Shown: positions 26,413-34,468, counted from the first letter of the stretch. The stretch is DNA of 64,000 nt from Elainella sp. Prado103 (GCA_025454395.1 JALOOM010000001.1:1-64000), one strand, 5' to 3'. Translations and numbers: made by a program. Notes: generated from the letters alone by a model not told the origin.

Positions 26413-27405
26413 ATGGCCCCCCTTGTTGCAAATTACTACCTAACCTATCGCTGTAATGCTCGTTGTCATTTTTGCGATATCTGGGCACTTGAACCCAAAC
26501 AAGAAGCCAGTTTGGCAGCCATCCAGCAGAATCTCAAGGATCTGCGACGACTGGGTGTCAAATATGTAGACTTTACAGGTGGTGAGCCGCTATTGCGATC
26601 GGATGTGGCAGAAGTGTTTGCCGAAGCCAAGCGGCAGGGCTTTACCACTAGCATGACCACCAATACGATCCTCTATCCCAAAAAGGCCGAGGACATGCGG
26701 GGGTTGGTCGATTTCCTAAATTTTTCGTTGGATGGGGCAGATGCGGAGACTCACGATCAGTCTCGTGGGGTCAAGATCTTTGATACTCTGGTCGATTCAG
26801 TCAAGATCGCCCTGTCGCTTGGGGAATATCCGGTTCTCAACCATACGGTCACGGCTCAAAACTACCAACGGATCGGGGAAGTCGCTGCCTTGGGAGCTCG
26901 GTTGGGGGTGCGCGTGTGGCTCAATCCTGCCTTTACTGCCCACAGCAACTACAACAACAAGAAAAACCCTACCCCGGAAATCGCGAAGGCGATCGAGGAT
27001 GCAGCCAAGCAGTATGACAATGTTGGTTACAATAGGGCTGCCCTAGCGTTCATCGCGGCCGGTGGAAATGATACCCAAAATCCTCGCTGTAAGGCGGTGG
27101 ATGCGGTAATCGCGATCTCCCCCCACGATGAGCTGCTGTTGCCTTGTTATCACTTCGCCCAAACTGGCATTCCGATCGAAGGTCGGCTTTACGAGCTTTA
27201 TCGCGAATCCGAGAAGGTCGAAGAGTATCGTCAATCTCAGGGCAAACTATCCGTGTGTGAAGGCTGTACGGTGTGGTGTTACCTCATCCCCAGCTTCTTC
27301 AAGGGTGTAGACAAGTACTGGTTCCTCAATCAAATGACCTATGCAGGGGAATTCCTGGCAAGAAAACGATTCCTACGGCGAGCCAATCAGCTCACTCCTG
27401 TCTGA
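26413..27405 (+). CDS. Radical SAM protein
   Basis: Radical S-adenosylmethionine enzyme of 330 residues. The [4Fe-4S] motif is CNARCHFCDIW (CxxxCxxC, about residues 14-21). FTGGEPLLR supplies the SAM-contacting GGEP, and LNFSLDGADAETHD follows. The C-terminal part has further cysteines (RCKAVDA, PCYHF, VCEGCTVWCY) that resemble a SPASM/twitch-type auxiliary cluster region. The reaction is not predictable. The 3' end overlaps the start of mgdA by 65 bp, so coupling to glycolipid synthesis is likely at the level of expression. Whether it acts on lipids is speculation. Confidence 0.88.
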   Translation: MAPLVANYYLTYRCNARCHFCDIWALEPKQEASLAAIQQNLKDLRRLGVKYVDFTGGEPLLRSDVAEVFAEAKRQGFTTSMTTNTILYPKKAEDMRGLVDFLNFSLDGADAETHDQSRGVKIFDTLVDSVKIALSLGEYPVLNHTVTAQNYQRIGEVAALGARLGVRVWLNPAFTAHSNYNNKKNPTPEIAKAIEDAAKQYDNVGYNRAALAFIAAGGNDTQNPRCKAVDAVIAISPHDELLLPCYHFAQTGIPIEGRLYELYRESEKVEEYRQSQGKLSVCEGCTVWCYLIPSFFKGVDKYWFLNQMTYAGEFLARKRFLRRANQLTPV

Positions 27406-28786
27406 GCTTTCCGTTTCGCTGGATGATCCAGACCTGGATGATCCGGAGCTGATCCTGGAGCGATTCAGTGATGGGTTTGTGGGGCGACGGCGGAAGGCCG
27501 CGATTTTGCTGACCATGATTTGGAGCAGCACGATCGCGTTGCATTTATTTGCCTGGGGCACCTGGTTGGTGATGGCGTTGACCGCAGTGATGGGAGTTCA
27601 TGCGCTGCGAGTCTTATTTGCACGTCCCATTCCCGTGCCTCCCCCGCTGACTGGCGAAAATCTGGATGCTTATCCCTATGTGTCAGTGTTGGTAGCGGCT
27701 AAAAACGAAGAGGCTGTGATCGGTTCACTGGTTGAGAATCTCTGTAATTTGGATTACCCCACCAGTCGCTATGATGTCTGGATCATTGATGACAACAGCA
27801 CCGATCGCACCCCTCGCCTCCTAGATCAGCTATCCACTCGCTATCACCATCTCAATTTAGTGCGCCGATCGGCCAACGCAATGGGGGGCAAATCGGGGGC
27901 GCTGAACCAGGTTTGGTCTACAACGCAGGCAGATATCATTGCGGTGTTTGATGCTGATGCTAAGGTGCCCAAAGATTTGCTGCGGCGGGTAATGCCGCTA
28001 TTTAACCGCGAGCAGGTAGGGGCCGTGCAGGTGCGTAAGGCGATCTCCAACGGCATGGTGAATGGCTGGACACGCGGCCAGGTTGCCGAAATGGCGATCG
28101 ACAGCTATTTCCAACGCAAACGGATTGCTCTCGGTGGCATCGGCGAGTTGCGCGGCAACGGGCAATTTGTGCGGCGAGCAGCTCTAGAAAGCTGTGGGGG
28201 CTGGAATGAAGAAACCATCACCGACGATCTAGACTTAACCATTCGGCTTCATCTCGATCGGTGGGATATCGATTTTCTCAACCTGCCTGCTGTGGGTGAG
28301 GAAGGGGTGATCAATGCTGTCGGGCTGTGGCATCAACGCAATCGCTGGGCTGAGGGCGGCTACCAACGCTACTTAGACTATTGGCGATTAATTGCTCGCA
28401 ACCGCATGGGGACAGCAAAGACCTTTGATCTGGTCATGTTTGTCATTACTCAGTATTTGCTCCCAACGGCAGCCGTGCCGGATGTGCTGATGGCGATGCT
28501 GCGTAGTAGTTCCCCCATGCTGATGCCGATCACGAGTTTGGCGATGACCCTCTCGCTGATTGGCATGTATACCGGATTGCGTCAGACGACGGTGCCGCAA
28601 AACCTCTCGAAGCGATCGCGCTTGCTCTCGCCGGTTACCACCCTCATGCATACCCTATTTGGCAACTTTTACATGCTGCATTGGATTCCGGTGATGGCCA
28701 GCACGACGGCCCGGATGTCGGTGCGACAAAAGCGGCTGAAGTGGGTGAAAACGATCCACCATGGGACTGCGGAACCCAGTCATTAG
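27341..28786 (+). CDS. mgdA: Monoglucosyldiacylglycerol synthase
   Basis: Membrane glycosyltransferase (GT2) of 481 residues that transfers glucose from UDP-glucose to diacylglycerol. This is the first step of cyanobacterial galactolipid synthesis, before epimerisation to MGDG. It matches what I recall of Synechocystis Sll1377 along its length: the N-terminus (MQGNSWQENDSY), WIIDDNSTDRTP, TGGKSGALNQ-like AMGGKSGALNQV, FDADAKVP, EETITDDLDLTIRLHLDRWD, LWHQRNRWAEGGYQRYLDYW and MSVRQKRLKWVKTIHHGT. Membrane segments lie near 53-88 and in the last 120 residues. The conserved N-terminus supports the start at 27341 inside the radical SAM gene. Confidence 0.93.
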   Translation: MQGNSWQENDSYGEPISSLLSELSVSLDDPDLDDPELILERFSDGFVGRRRKAAILLTMIWSSTIALHLFAWGTWLVMALTAVMGVHALRVLFARPIPVPPPLTGENLDAYPYVSVLVAAKNEEAVIGSLVENLCNLDYPTSRYDVWIIDDNSTDRTPRLLDQLSTRYHHLNLVRRSANAMGGKSGALNQVWSTTQADIIAVFDADAKVPKDLLRRVMPLFNREQVGAVQVRKAISNGMVNGWTRGQVAEMAIDSYFQRKRIALGGIGELRGNGQFVRRAALESCGGWNEETITDDLDLTIRLHLDRWDIDFLNLPAVGEEGVINAVGLWHQRNRWAEGGYQRYLDYWRLIARNRMGTAKTFDLVMFVITQYLLPTAAVPDVLMAMLRSSSPMLMPITSLAMTLSLIGMYTGLRQTTVPQNLSKRSRLLSPVTTLMHTLFGNFYMLHWIPVMASTTARMSVRQKRLKWVKTIHHGTAEPSH

Positions 28787-29412
28787 CCTGCCGATTCAGC
28801 GCCAATTTGCTGGATCAAGAACCGAGCAGTACCATGGGGAGTCAAGATCATGCTGGGATCGATCGACTGATTAGCTTGAGCTTCCAAGTGGGCTCCTTGC
28901 CGAAGCAGATCAGCGATCGTTGGATCATGGGTCTGATGGATCAAACTGAGATGGGCATCGTTCAGGTAGAGCAAGGCCGCAATTTCGTTCTGAGGAGTGG
29001 GTTGACCTGACAGGCAGGCATTGAAGCCTACTAAGTAGTAGGGCAGGTCTTGATGGGCCATGCTGCCATAGGGGGAATGAATGCGCTTTTCTAAAATTAA
29101 TCGGGGTCGAATCGCCTCATTGACTAGGTTGATTGATTCAATCTGACCATTGGCATGTAAAAAGTAGGTCTGAGTCGCGGTTTCTAGATGGGAAATCACG
29201 GTGCCAATTTCCTCTTCTCCTTCTCGCAGAGCACAATTCACTAACGACTCGGTCGCATCCTGCCGCTTCCCTCCCACCCCGAAAAAGCGGACTCGATCGG
29301 CCGTGGGGCGCAATTCTCGACTTGGAATCGAAAAAACATGGTAGCCTTCCCACCACAGAAACAAGGCAGTTCCGGCTGGGGTTTCAGGCTTAATCAAATC
29401 GGCAAGATTCAC
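28783..29412 (-). CDS. Nudix-like hydrolase
   Basis: Protein of 209 residues. The segment GVGGKRQDATESLVNCALREGEEEIGT (split across about residues 46-72) is a near-complete Nudix box (E-x7-R-E-x2-E-E-x-G), with the leading glycine displaced by one residue. Nudix enzymes hydrolyse nucleoside diphosphates linked to another group, and the substrate here is unknown. It converges with mgdA, and the two stops overlap by 4 bp. An NtcA-type box lies about 70 bp upstream of its start, but that box could serve either flanking gene. Confidence 0.75.
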   Translation of the reverse strand: MNLADLIKPETPAGTALFLWWEGYHVFSIPSRELRPTADRVRFFGVGGKRQDATESLVNCALREGEEEIGTVISHLETATQTYFLHANGQIESINLVNEAIRPRLILEKRIHSPYGSMAHQDLPYYLVGFNACLSGQPTPQNEIAALLYLNDAHLSLIHQTHDPTIADLLRQGAHLEAQANQSIDPSMILTPHGTARFLIQQIGAESAG

Positions 29413-29479
29413 AGCAGTTTAATCGCTAAGTTGGGTAAAATTTGAATCAATCATGAACTCACTTCTCCCTTCGTAGACC

Positions 29480-29493
29480 GTAGCCCAGACTAC
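29480..29493. promoter_or_regulatory. NtcA-type box GTA-N8-TAC
   Basis: GTAGCCCAGACTAC fits the NtcA consensus exactly. It lies between the Nudix-like gene and the GntR regulator. On the minus strand a CATGAT hexamer follows at 24 bp, which is a weak -10. A single box of this kind is expected about every 4 kb by chance. Confidence 0.4.
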
Positions 29494-29755
29494 AAAAATG
29501 AGAGATTCGAGTTTGTACACTGCATACGAATCTAGCCTTAAACAGCGATCGATGAGTTCTTGATGGCTCATTGAACTTGATTGCTCATTTAATCAGAGTA
29601 CCTGTCATCCCCGGTCGGCTCTCATGTCGGATAGCAGCGGTCGTTGTCACTCCTTGGGGCGTGTTATGGTCTTGATGGAATCGATCGCAGTGGCACACCA
29701 TGATTCTGTTGGGTTACGTCCGCCGATCGATCGCATGTAAGGAGGATCCCCTGCT

Positions 29756-30448
29756 TTGACCCTAGCTGTACCCCCAATTCAGCGTAGCAAGTCGCTTCAC
29801 GAACAAACCTATGAGGCTCTGAGAACCAGCATTTTGTCGGGAGATTTACCACCTGGCGAACGGTTGGTGGAAACGCAACTGGCTCAGTGGCTTCAGGTCA
29901 GTCGTACCCCCATTCGGGAAGCCATTCGTCAGCTTCAGAAAGATGGGCTGGTGACTGTCGATGGCATGGGAAGCTTGCAAGTTGCCTCGATTTCTGTGGC
30001 TGATGCAGCCCAACTCTATGATTGTCGGTTAGCCCTAGAGGAACTCTCTGTTTCGCAGGCTTGCCTCCATGCCAATGCGAATCAACTCAAGCAACTAGAA
30101 GGCTATGTGATGCAGGCCGAGAAACTGATGCAGCAGGGCGGAGCCGATCTCAATGTCATGCAGCTTCTGGATCTAGATTATGGCTTTCACCGGCTGATTG
30201 CTGAAAGTTCTGGCAACCGTTGGCTGGTTACCCTGCTCGATCAGGTGTTTGATAAGATGATTCTGCTGCGGGTTCAAACCACACGCCACAATCCAGAAGT
30301 GCTGGAAATTCGGATTGAGCACCGTCAGATTTATGAAGCGATCGCTCAAAGCCAGCCTGATCGAGCCGTCGAGATGATCCGGAGTCACCTTCATGCCAGC
30401 CGCACCCGAGTGGTCAGCGATTTGCAGCAACAGTTCAATCAAGCCTGA
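29756..30448 (+). CDS. GntR/FadR-family (FCD) transcriptional regulator
   Basis: Regulator of 230 residues. The N-terminal winged helix (about 10-80) contains LRTSILSGDLPPGERLVETQLAQ and VSRTPIREAIRQLQKDGLV, typical of GntR. The C-terminal all-helical FCD domain (about 85-220) has LDLDYGFHRLIAESSGN and RIEHRQIYEAI, with the Asp/His residues that bind a metal in this family. The start is TTG behind an excellent ribosome-binding site (AAGGAGG). It heads the nucleoside-utilisation region and is the obvious candidate for its local, probably ligand-responsive, regulator. The ligand is unknown. Confidence 0.88.
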   Translation: MTLAVPPIQRSKSLHEQTYEALRTSILSGDLPPGERLVETQLAQWLQVSRTPIREAIRQLQKDGLVTVDGMGSLQVASISVADAAQLYDCRLALEELSVSQACLHANANQLKQLEGYVMQAEKLMQQGGADLNVMQLLDLDYGFHRLIAESSGNRWLVTLLDQVFDKMILLRVQTTRHNPEVLEIRIEHRQIYEAIAQSQPDRAVEMIRSHLHASRTRVVSDLQQQFNQA

Positions 30449-30473
30449 GGCAAAATCAACGGCAAGATTAATG

Positions 30474-30695
30474 CCCAGATGAATTCACCCAGATGAATTC
30501 ACCCAGATTAATGAGTCAAGATCAATACCCAGATTAATGCCCAGATCAACGAGTCACGGCCATCACCGATCGCGGCAACAGAGCGGACTAAGTGTCAGGC
30601 TGGGCTTGGACTGGAGAGGATGGTGTTTCGTTCAGCGCTCTTTGTTCGGCTCTCTTTGTTCGGCTCTCTTTGTTTAGCACTCTTTGTTTAGCGCT
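30474..30695. repeat. Two 14-bp tandem repeat blocks
   Basis: CCCAGATGAATTCA is duplicated at 30474-30501 with degenerate copies to about 30555. CTCTTTGTTCGGCT-type units repeat at about 30638-30695. The second block contains the stop codon of the nucleoside hydrolase gene. Confidence 0.85.
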
Positions 30696-31686
30696 CAATG
30701 CCATTCTGGATCAGCAGTTTCAAATCTTCAATCATGACTGCCAACAAATTTCTAGCATCAACTTCCAATGCTACCCAAGCATTCGCGGAAGATTGTACCC
30801 CATGGCGGCGATCGAGCAGTGTTTTGCCGCGTGTCCAAATGCCCTGAGTTTCGATCTCCACTTGAGCATGGCGGAAGCGTAGGGTTTCTGGGTAAAACAA
30901 GTAGGCTAACGTGGCAGCATCATGCACCAGAAAGCCCGCTTGCCCTCCTGTTTCTCGATAAGCCATGGCAGTGCCAACCATAAACTGACATAGTGCAGTC
31001 ACAAATTGAGCGATCGGACTCGCTGGATTCACCGCACTGATCTGAGCAGCCATCTCTGGCGTAAAAATGAGCTGATGGGTGACATCTAGCGGCATCACCA
31101 CCAAATGTTTACAGGTGTCAAATACCAGTTTGGCGGCTTCCGGATCGTAGGCGATATTAAATTCTGCTTCAGGAGTGATATTACCATAATGCAAAAAAGC
31201 ACCGCCCATAATCACGATCTCCTTAGCCAGGTTTAAAACGCCAGGAGATTTTTGTTCTGCTGCCGCTAGATTGGTTAAGGGGCCGATCGCCACGATCGTA
31301 ATTTCGCCAGGAGTAGACTGTAATTTCTCGATTAAAATCTCATCTGAAAATCGAGCCGCCTCGTAACTCTGTTGCGCTTCCGGTAATGTATGGGAAAGAT
31401 TACCCATCCCATCTGCGCCATGGATCGCACCGGCATCTTCGACATCTTCACTGTTCGATCCACCAATCACACCCCGCCCGACTTCAATGTCGCTGAAGCC
31501 ACCGAGCTGAAGCAGCTTACAGGATCCAACAAATGTATCCTTTGCATGAACATTCCCATCTACGGCAGTCACAGCGACAATTTCTGCAAAGCCTTGTTTG
31601 GCCAAACTCTGAAGCCACAGAAAAGCGAAAGAATCATCGCCACCTGGATCGGTATCAAGGATGATTTTGATCGGATGATTTGCCAT
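30688..31686 (-). CDS. Inosine/uridine-preferring nucleoside hydrolase
   Basis: Enzyme of 332 residues that splits nucleosides into base and ribose. The N-terminal calcium-binding signature DTDPGGDD (about 11-18) is complete. Other family landmarks are VTAVDGNVHAKDT, the IHGADGMGNL segment, TIVAIGPLTNLAAA, IVIMGGAF and EFNIAYDPEAAK. Length is usual for the family. It lies in a block of nucleoside genes: GntR regulator upstream on the other side, and a deoxyribosyltransferase-like protein and CNT transporter behind it on the same strand. An NtcA-type box lies 57 bp before the start. Confidence 0.93.
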   Translation of the reverse strand: MANHPIKIILDTDPGGDDSFAFLWLQSLAKQGFAEIVAVTAVDGNVHAKDTFVGSCKLLQLGGFSDIEVGRGVIGGSNSEDVEDAGAIHGADGMGNLSHTLPEAQQSYEAARFSDEILIEKLQSTPGEITIVAIGPLTNLAAAEQKSPGVLNLAKEIVIMGGAFLHYGNITPEAEFNIAYDPEAAKLVFDTCKHLVVMPLDVTHQLIFTPEMAAQISAVNPASPIAQFVTALCQFMVGTAMAYRETGGQAGFLVHDAATLAYLFYPETLRFRHAQVEIETQGIWTRGKTLLDRRHGVQSSANAWVALEVDARNLLAVMIEDLKLLIQNGIER

Positions 31687-31742
31687 AGATGAGTCCTTTA
31701 AGAAAGATTGTTTGAAACCATGACAAAGGATAAATGGTGAAG

Positions 31743-31756
31743 GTAATTCGGATTAC
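31743..31756 (-). promoter_or_regulatory. NtcA-type box upstream of nucleoside hydrolase
   Basis: GTAATTCGGATTAC is a perfect GTA-N8-TAC with additional dyad symmetry. Reading toward the nucleoside hydrolase, CATGGT follows after about 20 bp, one base from the TA-N3-T form of a -10. The start codon lies 57 bp away. Activation by NtcA under nitrogen limitation is inferred. Confidence 0.55.
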
Positions 31757-31815
31757 CGCATTGCTTAGACGCAAGAATAACTTAAAATCGCCATCGAAAT
31801 AATTTGGAAATCCAT

Positions 31816-31876
31816 CATATATTTCACTAATTATTTCAACGATTTATTCCACCATATATTTCACCAATTATTTCAT
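31816..31876. repeat. Imperfect direct repeat ATATATTTCACYAATTATTTCA
   Basis: An AT-rich segment of about 22 bp around CATATATTTCAC is present twice about 37 bp apart, between the nucleoside hydrolase and deoxyribosyltransferase-like genes. It could be a local duplication or a pair of operator sites. Confidence 0.5.
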
Positions 31877-31939
31877 TTTGATTTCCCACCCCGCATTCAC
31901 CGACTCTTTAGTGGCTTCTACTTTTGAGAGTATCAGAGG

Positions 31940-32476
31940 TTACAATAGCCTCTCTGCGGCAATTTGCACGGCTGCTTCAAACAGGGTGAGATCGGTGTAA
32001 TAGAATTCAGGATGAACGGATTGACGGGTGAGGACTCCACCGCTGCTGAAGATGGCACCTTCTAGCATCAGATTATCCGCCATTTCGAATTGTTCGATCG
32101 TCAGCCCATCAGGATCCAGACCCGGTTGGGAGACTGGAACGCGATCGACATAGAGTCGTCCATCATTGCTATAGCCAAATATAGGTTTGCCTTGGGCTGC
32201 CATGTAGCCCATTTCGAAGGCGGTGCCGACATCCATACTAGAGCCGCGAAACGGAGTCATATTAGCCACAACCAGGTTACAGCTATCCATCAACTCAATA
32301 TTACTTTTGTAGATGGCAATACCCATCTCATAGGGAGATAAATGGGTCAAGTCTAAACTATTATCCCAAGGAAACATGCCGACAAAGCCATACTTTTGAC
32401 AAACTTCTTGCTTCAATCGAGCAATTTTAAGGGGATCGGGCAAGAATACATCAGGGCCAGCTAGATAAAGTTGCAC
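31940..32476 (-). CDS. Nucleoside 2-deoxyribosyltransferase-like protein
   Basis: Protein of 178 residues of the nucleoside 2-deoxyribosyltransferase family. It starts MQLYLAGPDVFLPDP, has NIELMDSCNLVVANMTPFRG with the family aspartate/asparagine, and SSMDVGTAFEMGYMAAQGKPIFGYS with the catalytic glutamate. The family exchanges or hydrolyses the base of deoxynucleosides. It starts 58 bp after the stop of the CNT transporter gene, so the two are probably cotranscribed. That gives a transport-and-cleavage unit for deoxynucleosides. Confidence 0.9.
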   Translation of the reverse strand: MQLYLAGPDVFLPDPLKIARLKQEVCQKYGFVGMFPWDNSLDLTHLSPYEMGIAIYKSNIELMDSCNLVVANMTPFRGSSMDVGTAFEMGYMAAQGKPIFGYSNDGRLYVDRVPVSQPGLDPDGLTIEQFEMADNLMLEGAIFSSGGVLTRQSVHPEFYYTDLTLFEAAVQIAAERLL

Positions 32477-32534
32477 ACGATGTCTCCCAAGTGAGTCTAG
32501 AGGTGAATGCAGCCGTCGGTTTTAACGAATATCT

Positions 32535-33812
32535 TTAGGGTACGTTGAGTAATAACCCAGCAATGCAAGCGCTGACAAAATTAGTAAAAGAACCAGCCAC
32601 CATGGCCCGAACCCCCAGTTTGGCCACATCATTACGCCGCTGGGGCACCATGCCACCGATCGCACCAATCTGCTGACCGATCGAAGAAATGTTGGCAAAA
32701 CCGCAGAGCGCAAAAGTGGCAATCACTTCGGCGCGGGGTGAAATCGTACCAGCCTGAATGGCTTCTGCCAGACTAGTATAGGCAATAAATTCATTCAAAA
32801 TAATTTTCTTGCCGAGAAACACCGCCACTTGGCTACAGTCGGCCAAGGGCACACCCATAATCCAGGCTAGTGGGAATAGTAAGTAGGATAAGATCAGTTC
32901 AAGCGAGAGCTGAGGGAAGCCGAATAGGCCACCGAACCAGCCGAATAGAGCGTTGACAAAGGCAATTAAGCCTAAAAATACGATCAAAATTGCCATAATT
33001 GCCAGCACTAATTGGATCCCTTGAATCGCCCCATCCGCAATCGCGGCAATTGGATCGGTGGCCGTTGAGGCGGCTTCAGGGGGAATCACAACGGTATCAC
33101 CTTCTTCTTGCCGTTTGGCATGGGCCAGCCGCAATTCTTCGTCTAGTTCCGGCACATAGGAAAATCGATCGGTTTGCGGGAAAAAGACTTTTGACATGGC
33201 CAAGGCACCGGGCGCGTTCATCACCGAAGCGGCAATCAGTTGTTCGGGAGAAATGCCAAACCCAATAAACGCTGCTAAGACTCCACCTGCCACAGTCGCA
33301 AAGCCACCAGTCATGACGGCATGGAGTTCAGACAGGCTAATCCGACCAACGAATGGACGAATCAGCAAAGGAGCTTCGGTTTGGCCAATAAAAATGTTGG
33401 CCGCACAGGAGGTGGTTTCCGGCCCGGAGGTTCGCATGGTTCGCTGCATGACTGAAGCGATCGCCTGCACCACTTTTTGCAAAACGCCTAAATAGTAGAG
33501 CAAGCTGATCACACCGGCAAAAAAGATCACGGTTGGCATCACTTTAAAGGCGAAAAAGTGATCGCGAAAGTCCGCCCCAAAGACAAATTCTGCCCCAGCA
33601 TCGGAGAAATTTAAGAATGTGTTGACCGCACTCCCGATCGCATTAAAAATCGTAAAGCCAAAAGGCACTAGCAACACAAACACACCAAACAAAAACTGGA
33701 GCGCAAAGCCCCAGGACACCGTGCGCCAATTAATTGCTCGGCGGTCTACGGAGAGCAGATAGGCAACTGCAAAGAAAACGAAAATTCCAATCAGCGAAAT
33801 CAAGCGTTCCAT
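32535..33812 (-). CDS. Concentrative nucleoside transporter (CNT/NupC family)
   Basis: Inner-membrane, cation-coupled nucleoside importer of 425 residues with about ten membrane segments. Family landmarks are GQTEAPLLIRPF (the nucleoside-binding Gln-x-x-Glu region), SELHAVMTGGFATVAGGVLAA, SVMNAPGALAMSKVFFPQ and LCGFANISSIGQQIG near the C-terminus. The gene faces away from the porin and shares with it a 650-bp gap containing a palindrome and two NtcA-type boxes. With the outer-membrane porin and the cytoplasmic hydrolases it completes an uptake route. Confidence 0.95.
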   Translation of the reverse strand: MERLISLIGIFVFFAVAYLLSVDRRAINWRTVSWGFALQFLFGVFVLLVPFGFTIFNAIGSAVNTFLNFSDAGAEFVFGADFRDHFFAFKVMPTVIFFAGVISLLYYLGVLQKVVQAIASVMQRTMRTSGPETTSCAANIFIGQTEAPLLIRPFVGRISLSELHAVMTGGFATVAGGVLAAFIGFGISPEQLIAASVMNAPGALAMSKVFFPQTDRFSYVPELDEELRLAHAKRQEEGDTVVIPPEAASTATDPIAAIADGAIQGIQLVLAIMAILIVFLGLIAFVNALFGWFGGLFGFPQLSLELILSYLLFPLAWIMGVPLADCSQVAVFLGKKIILNEFIAYTSLAEAIQAGTISPRAEVIATFALCGFANISSIGQQIGAIGGMVPQRRNDVAKLGVRAMVAGSFTNFVSACIAGLLLNVP

Positions 33813-33868
33813 GACAACCCCGGTTCAGTGAATACCATAAAGCAGACTAATTGATAGATAGAGGGACA

Positions 33869-33884
33869 ATCAAATGTTTGATTA
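33869..33884. promoter_or_regulatory. Perfect palindrome upstream of CNT gene
   Basis: AATCAAATGTTTGATT has 7-bp arms around TG and lies 57 bp upstream of the transporter start. ATTAGTACCAAT follows it and contains the GT-AC core typical of GntR operators. It is a candidate site for the GntR regulator of this region. Confidence 0.45.
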
Positions 33885-34034
33885 GTACCAATTGATCGAA
33901 CCACGAAACTGCCATAGTGAATGTCACATCCTCAGCTCTGGTGCTCTTAAATTGAGGCAATCTAAATCAAACTATCTTGCGACAAGTTCAGCTAGACTGA
34001 GTTTAATTTTTGAGAAGATTTTTGTAGTTTTGCC

Positions 34035-34048
34035 GTAATTTATCCTAC
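34035..34048. promoter_or_regulatory. NtcA-type box, upstream copy
   Basis: GTAATTTATCCTAC fits GTA-N8-TAC exactly. I see no TA-N3-T hexamer at 20-24 bp in either direction, so it is probably an auxiliary site for the promoter 55 bp downstream, or chance. Confidence 0.45.
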
Positions 34049-34089
34049 GGTGCCATATTTTGAATGAACTTACCTGATTGAACTAAATC

Positions 34090-34131
34090 GTAATCAAAGC
34101 TACGAATAATCCATTCACAACCCACTATATT
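34090..34131 (+). promoter_or_regulatory. Class II NtcA-activated promoter
   Basis: GTAATCAAAGCTAC at 34090-34103 is a perfect NtcA box. It is followed after exactly 22 bp by TATATT (34126-34131), the TA-N3-T form of -10. This is the textbook layout of NtcA-activated cyanobacterial promoters and predicts transcription starting near 34138, 41.5 bp from the box centre. Confidence 0.75.
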
Positions 34132-34137
34132 GCTGCC

Positions 34138-34237
34138 ATGCCAAGTGCTGTAATCAAGTGCTGTAATCAAGTGCTGTAATCATTTCCAAGCAGAAACCCT
34201 GATTTTGTCTTAGCTGCCGAGTCGGTGCAGCTTTTTT
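34138..34237 (+). ncRNA. Candidate nitrogen-regulated small RNA or leader (~100 nt)
   Basis: The transcript predicted from the NtcA promoter would run about 100 nt to an intrinsic terminator with no credible gene between. It contains three perfect copies of CAAGTGCTGTAAT at 34142-34180 and an unpaired purine-rich stretch. A 13-codon frame (MPSAVIKCCNQVL) without a ribosome-binding site is also present. It may be a functional counterpart of NtcA-controlled sRNAs such as NsiR4, but I cannot confirm homology. The alternative is an attenuated leader of the porin gene, now separated from it by a MITE. Confidence 0.55.
34212..34237 (+). terminator. Intrinsic terminator
   Basis: AGCTGC pairs perfectly with GCAGCT around a nine-base loop (CGAGTCGGT) and is followed by a run of six to seven T. 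The plus-strand orientation has no protein gene upstream of it for more than 400 bp. Confidence 0.75.
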
Positions 34238-34283
34238 CGATTAATTGATATGTTCATCTACCCATTGGTGTGAGAGATAGAGT

Positions 34284-34457
34284 CTGATTGACTGACAAAA
34301 CTCAAACTACCCACTGCTACGCAGAAGCAAGCTACACCCCAACCCCTCGCCCGCTCTGGGCGAGGGGCTTTCGAACCAGGATTTGATGGCAAGTCCCTTC
34401 GCCCCTAGTGGGAGAAGGGATTTAGGGATGAGGGGAAAAGATTTGTCAGTCAATCAG
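34284..34457. mobile_element. MITE copy D (174 bp) at the porin start
   Basis: Inverted ends CTGATTGACTGACAAA/TTTGTCAGTCAATCAG are flanked by a perfect 10-bp target duplication GAGATAGAGT (34274-34283 and 34458-34467). Its internal hairpin CCCCTCGCCC/GGGCGAGGGG is perfect. The right end falls 11 bp before the porin ATG. The last bases of the MITE plus the target duplication form AGGAG. Confidence 0.96.
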
Positions 34458-34468
34458 GAGATAGAGTG

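Noticed and set aside
34212-34237. Resemblance of the terminator loop CCGAGTCGGTGC to a Cas9 tracrRNA end
   Set aside because: The match is confined to a GC-rich hairpin. There is no anti-repeat, no cas9 and no CRISPR array in the window.
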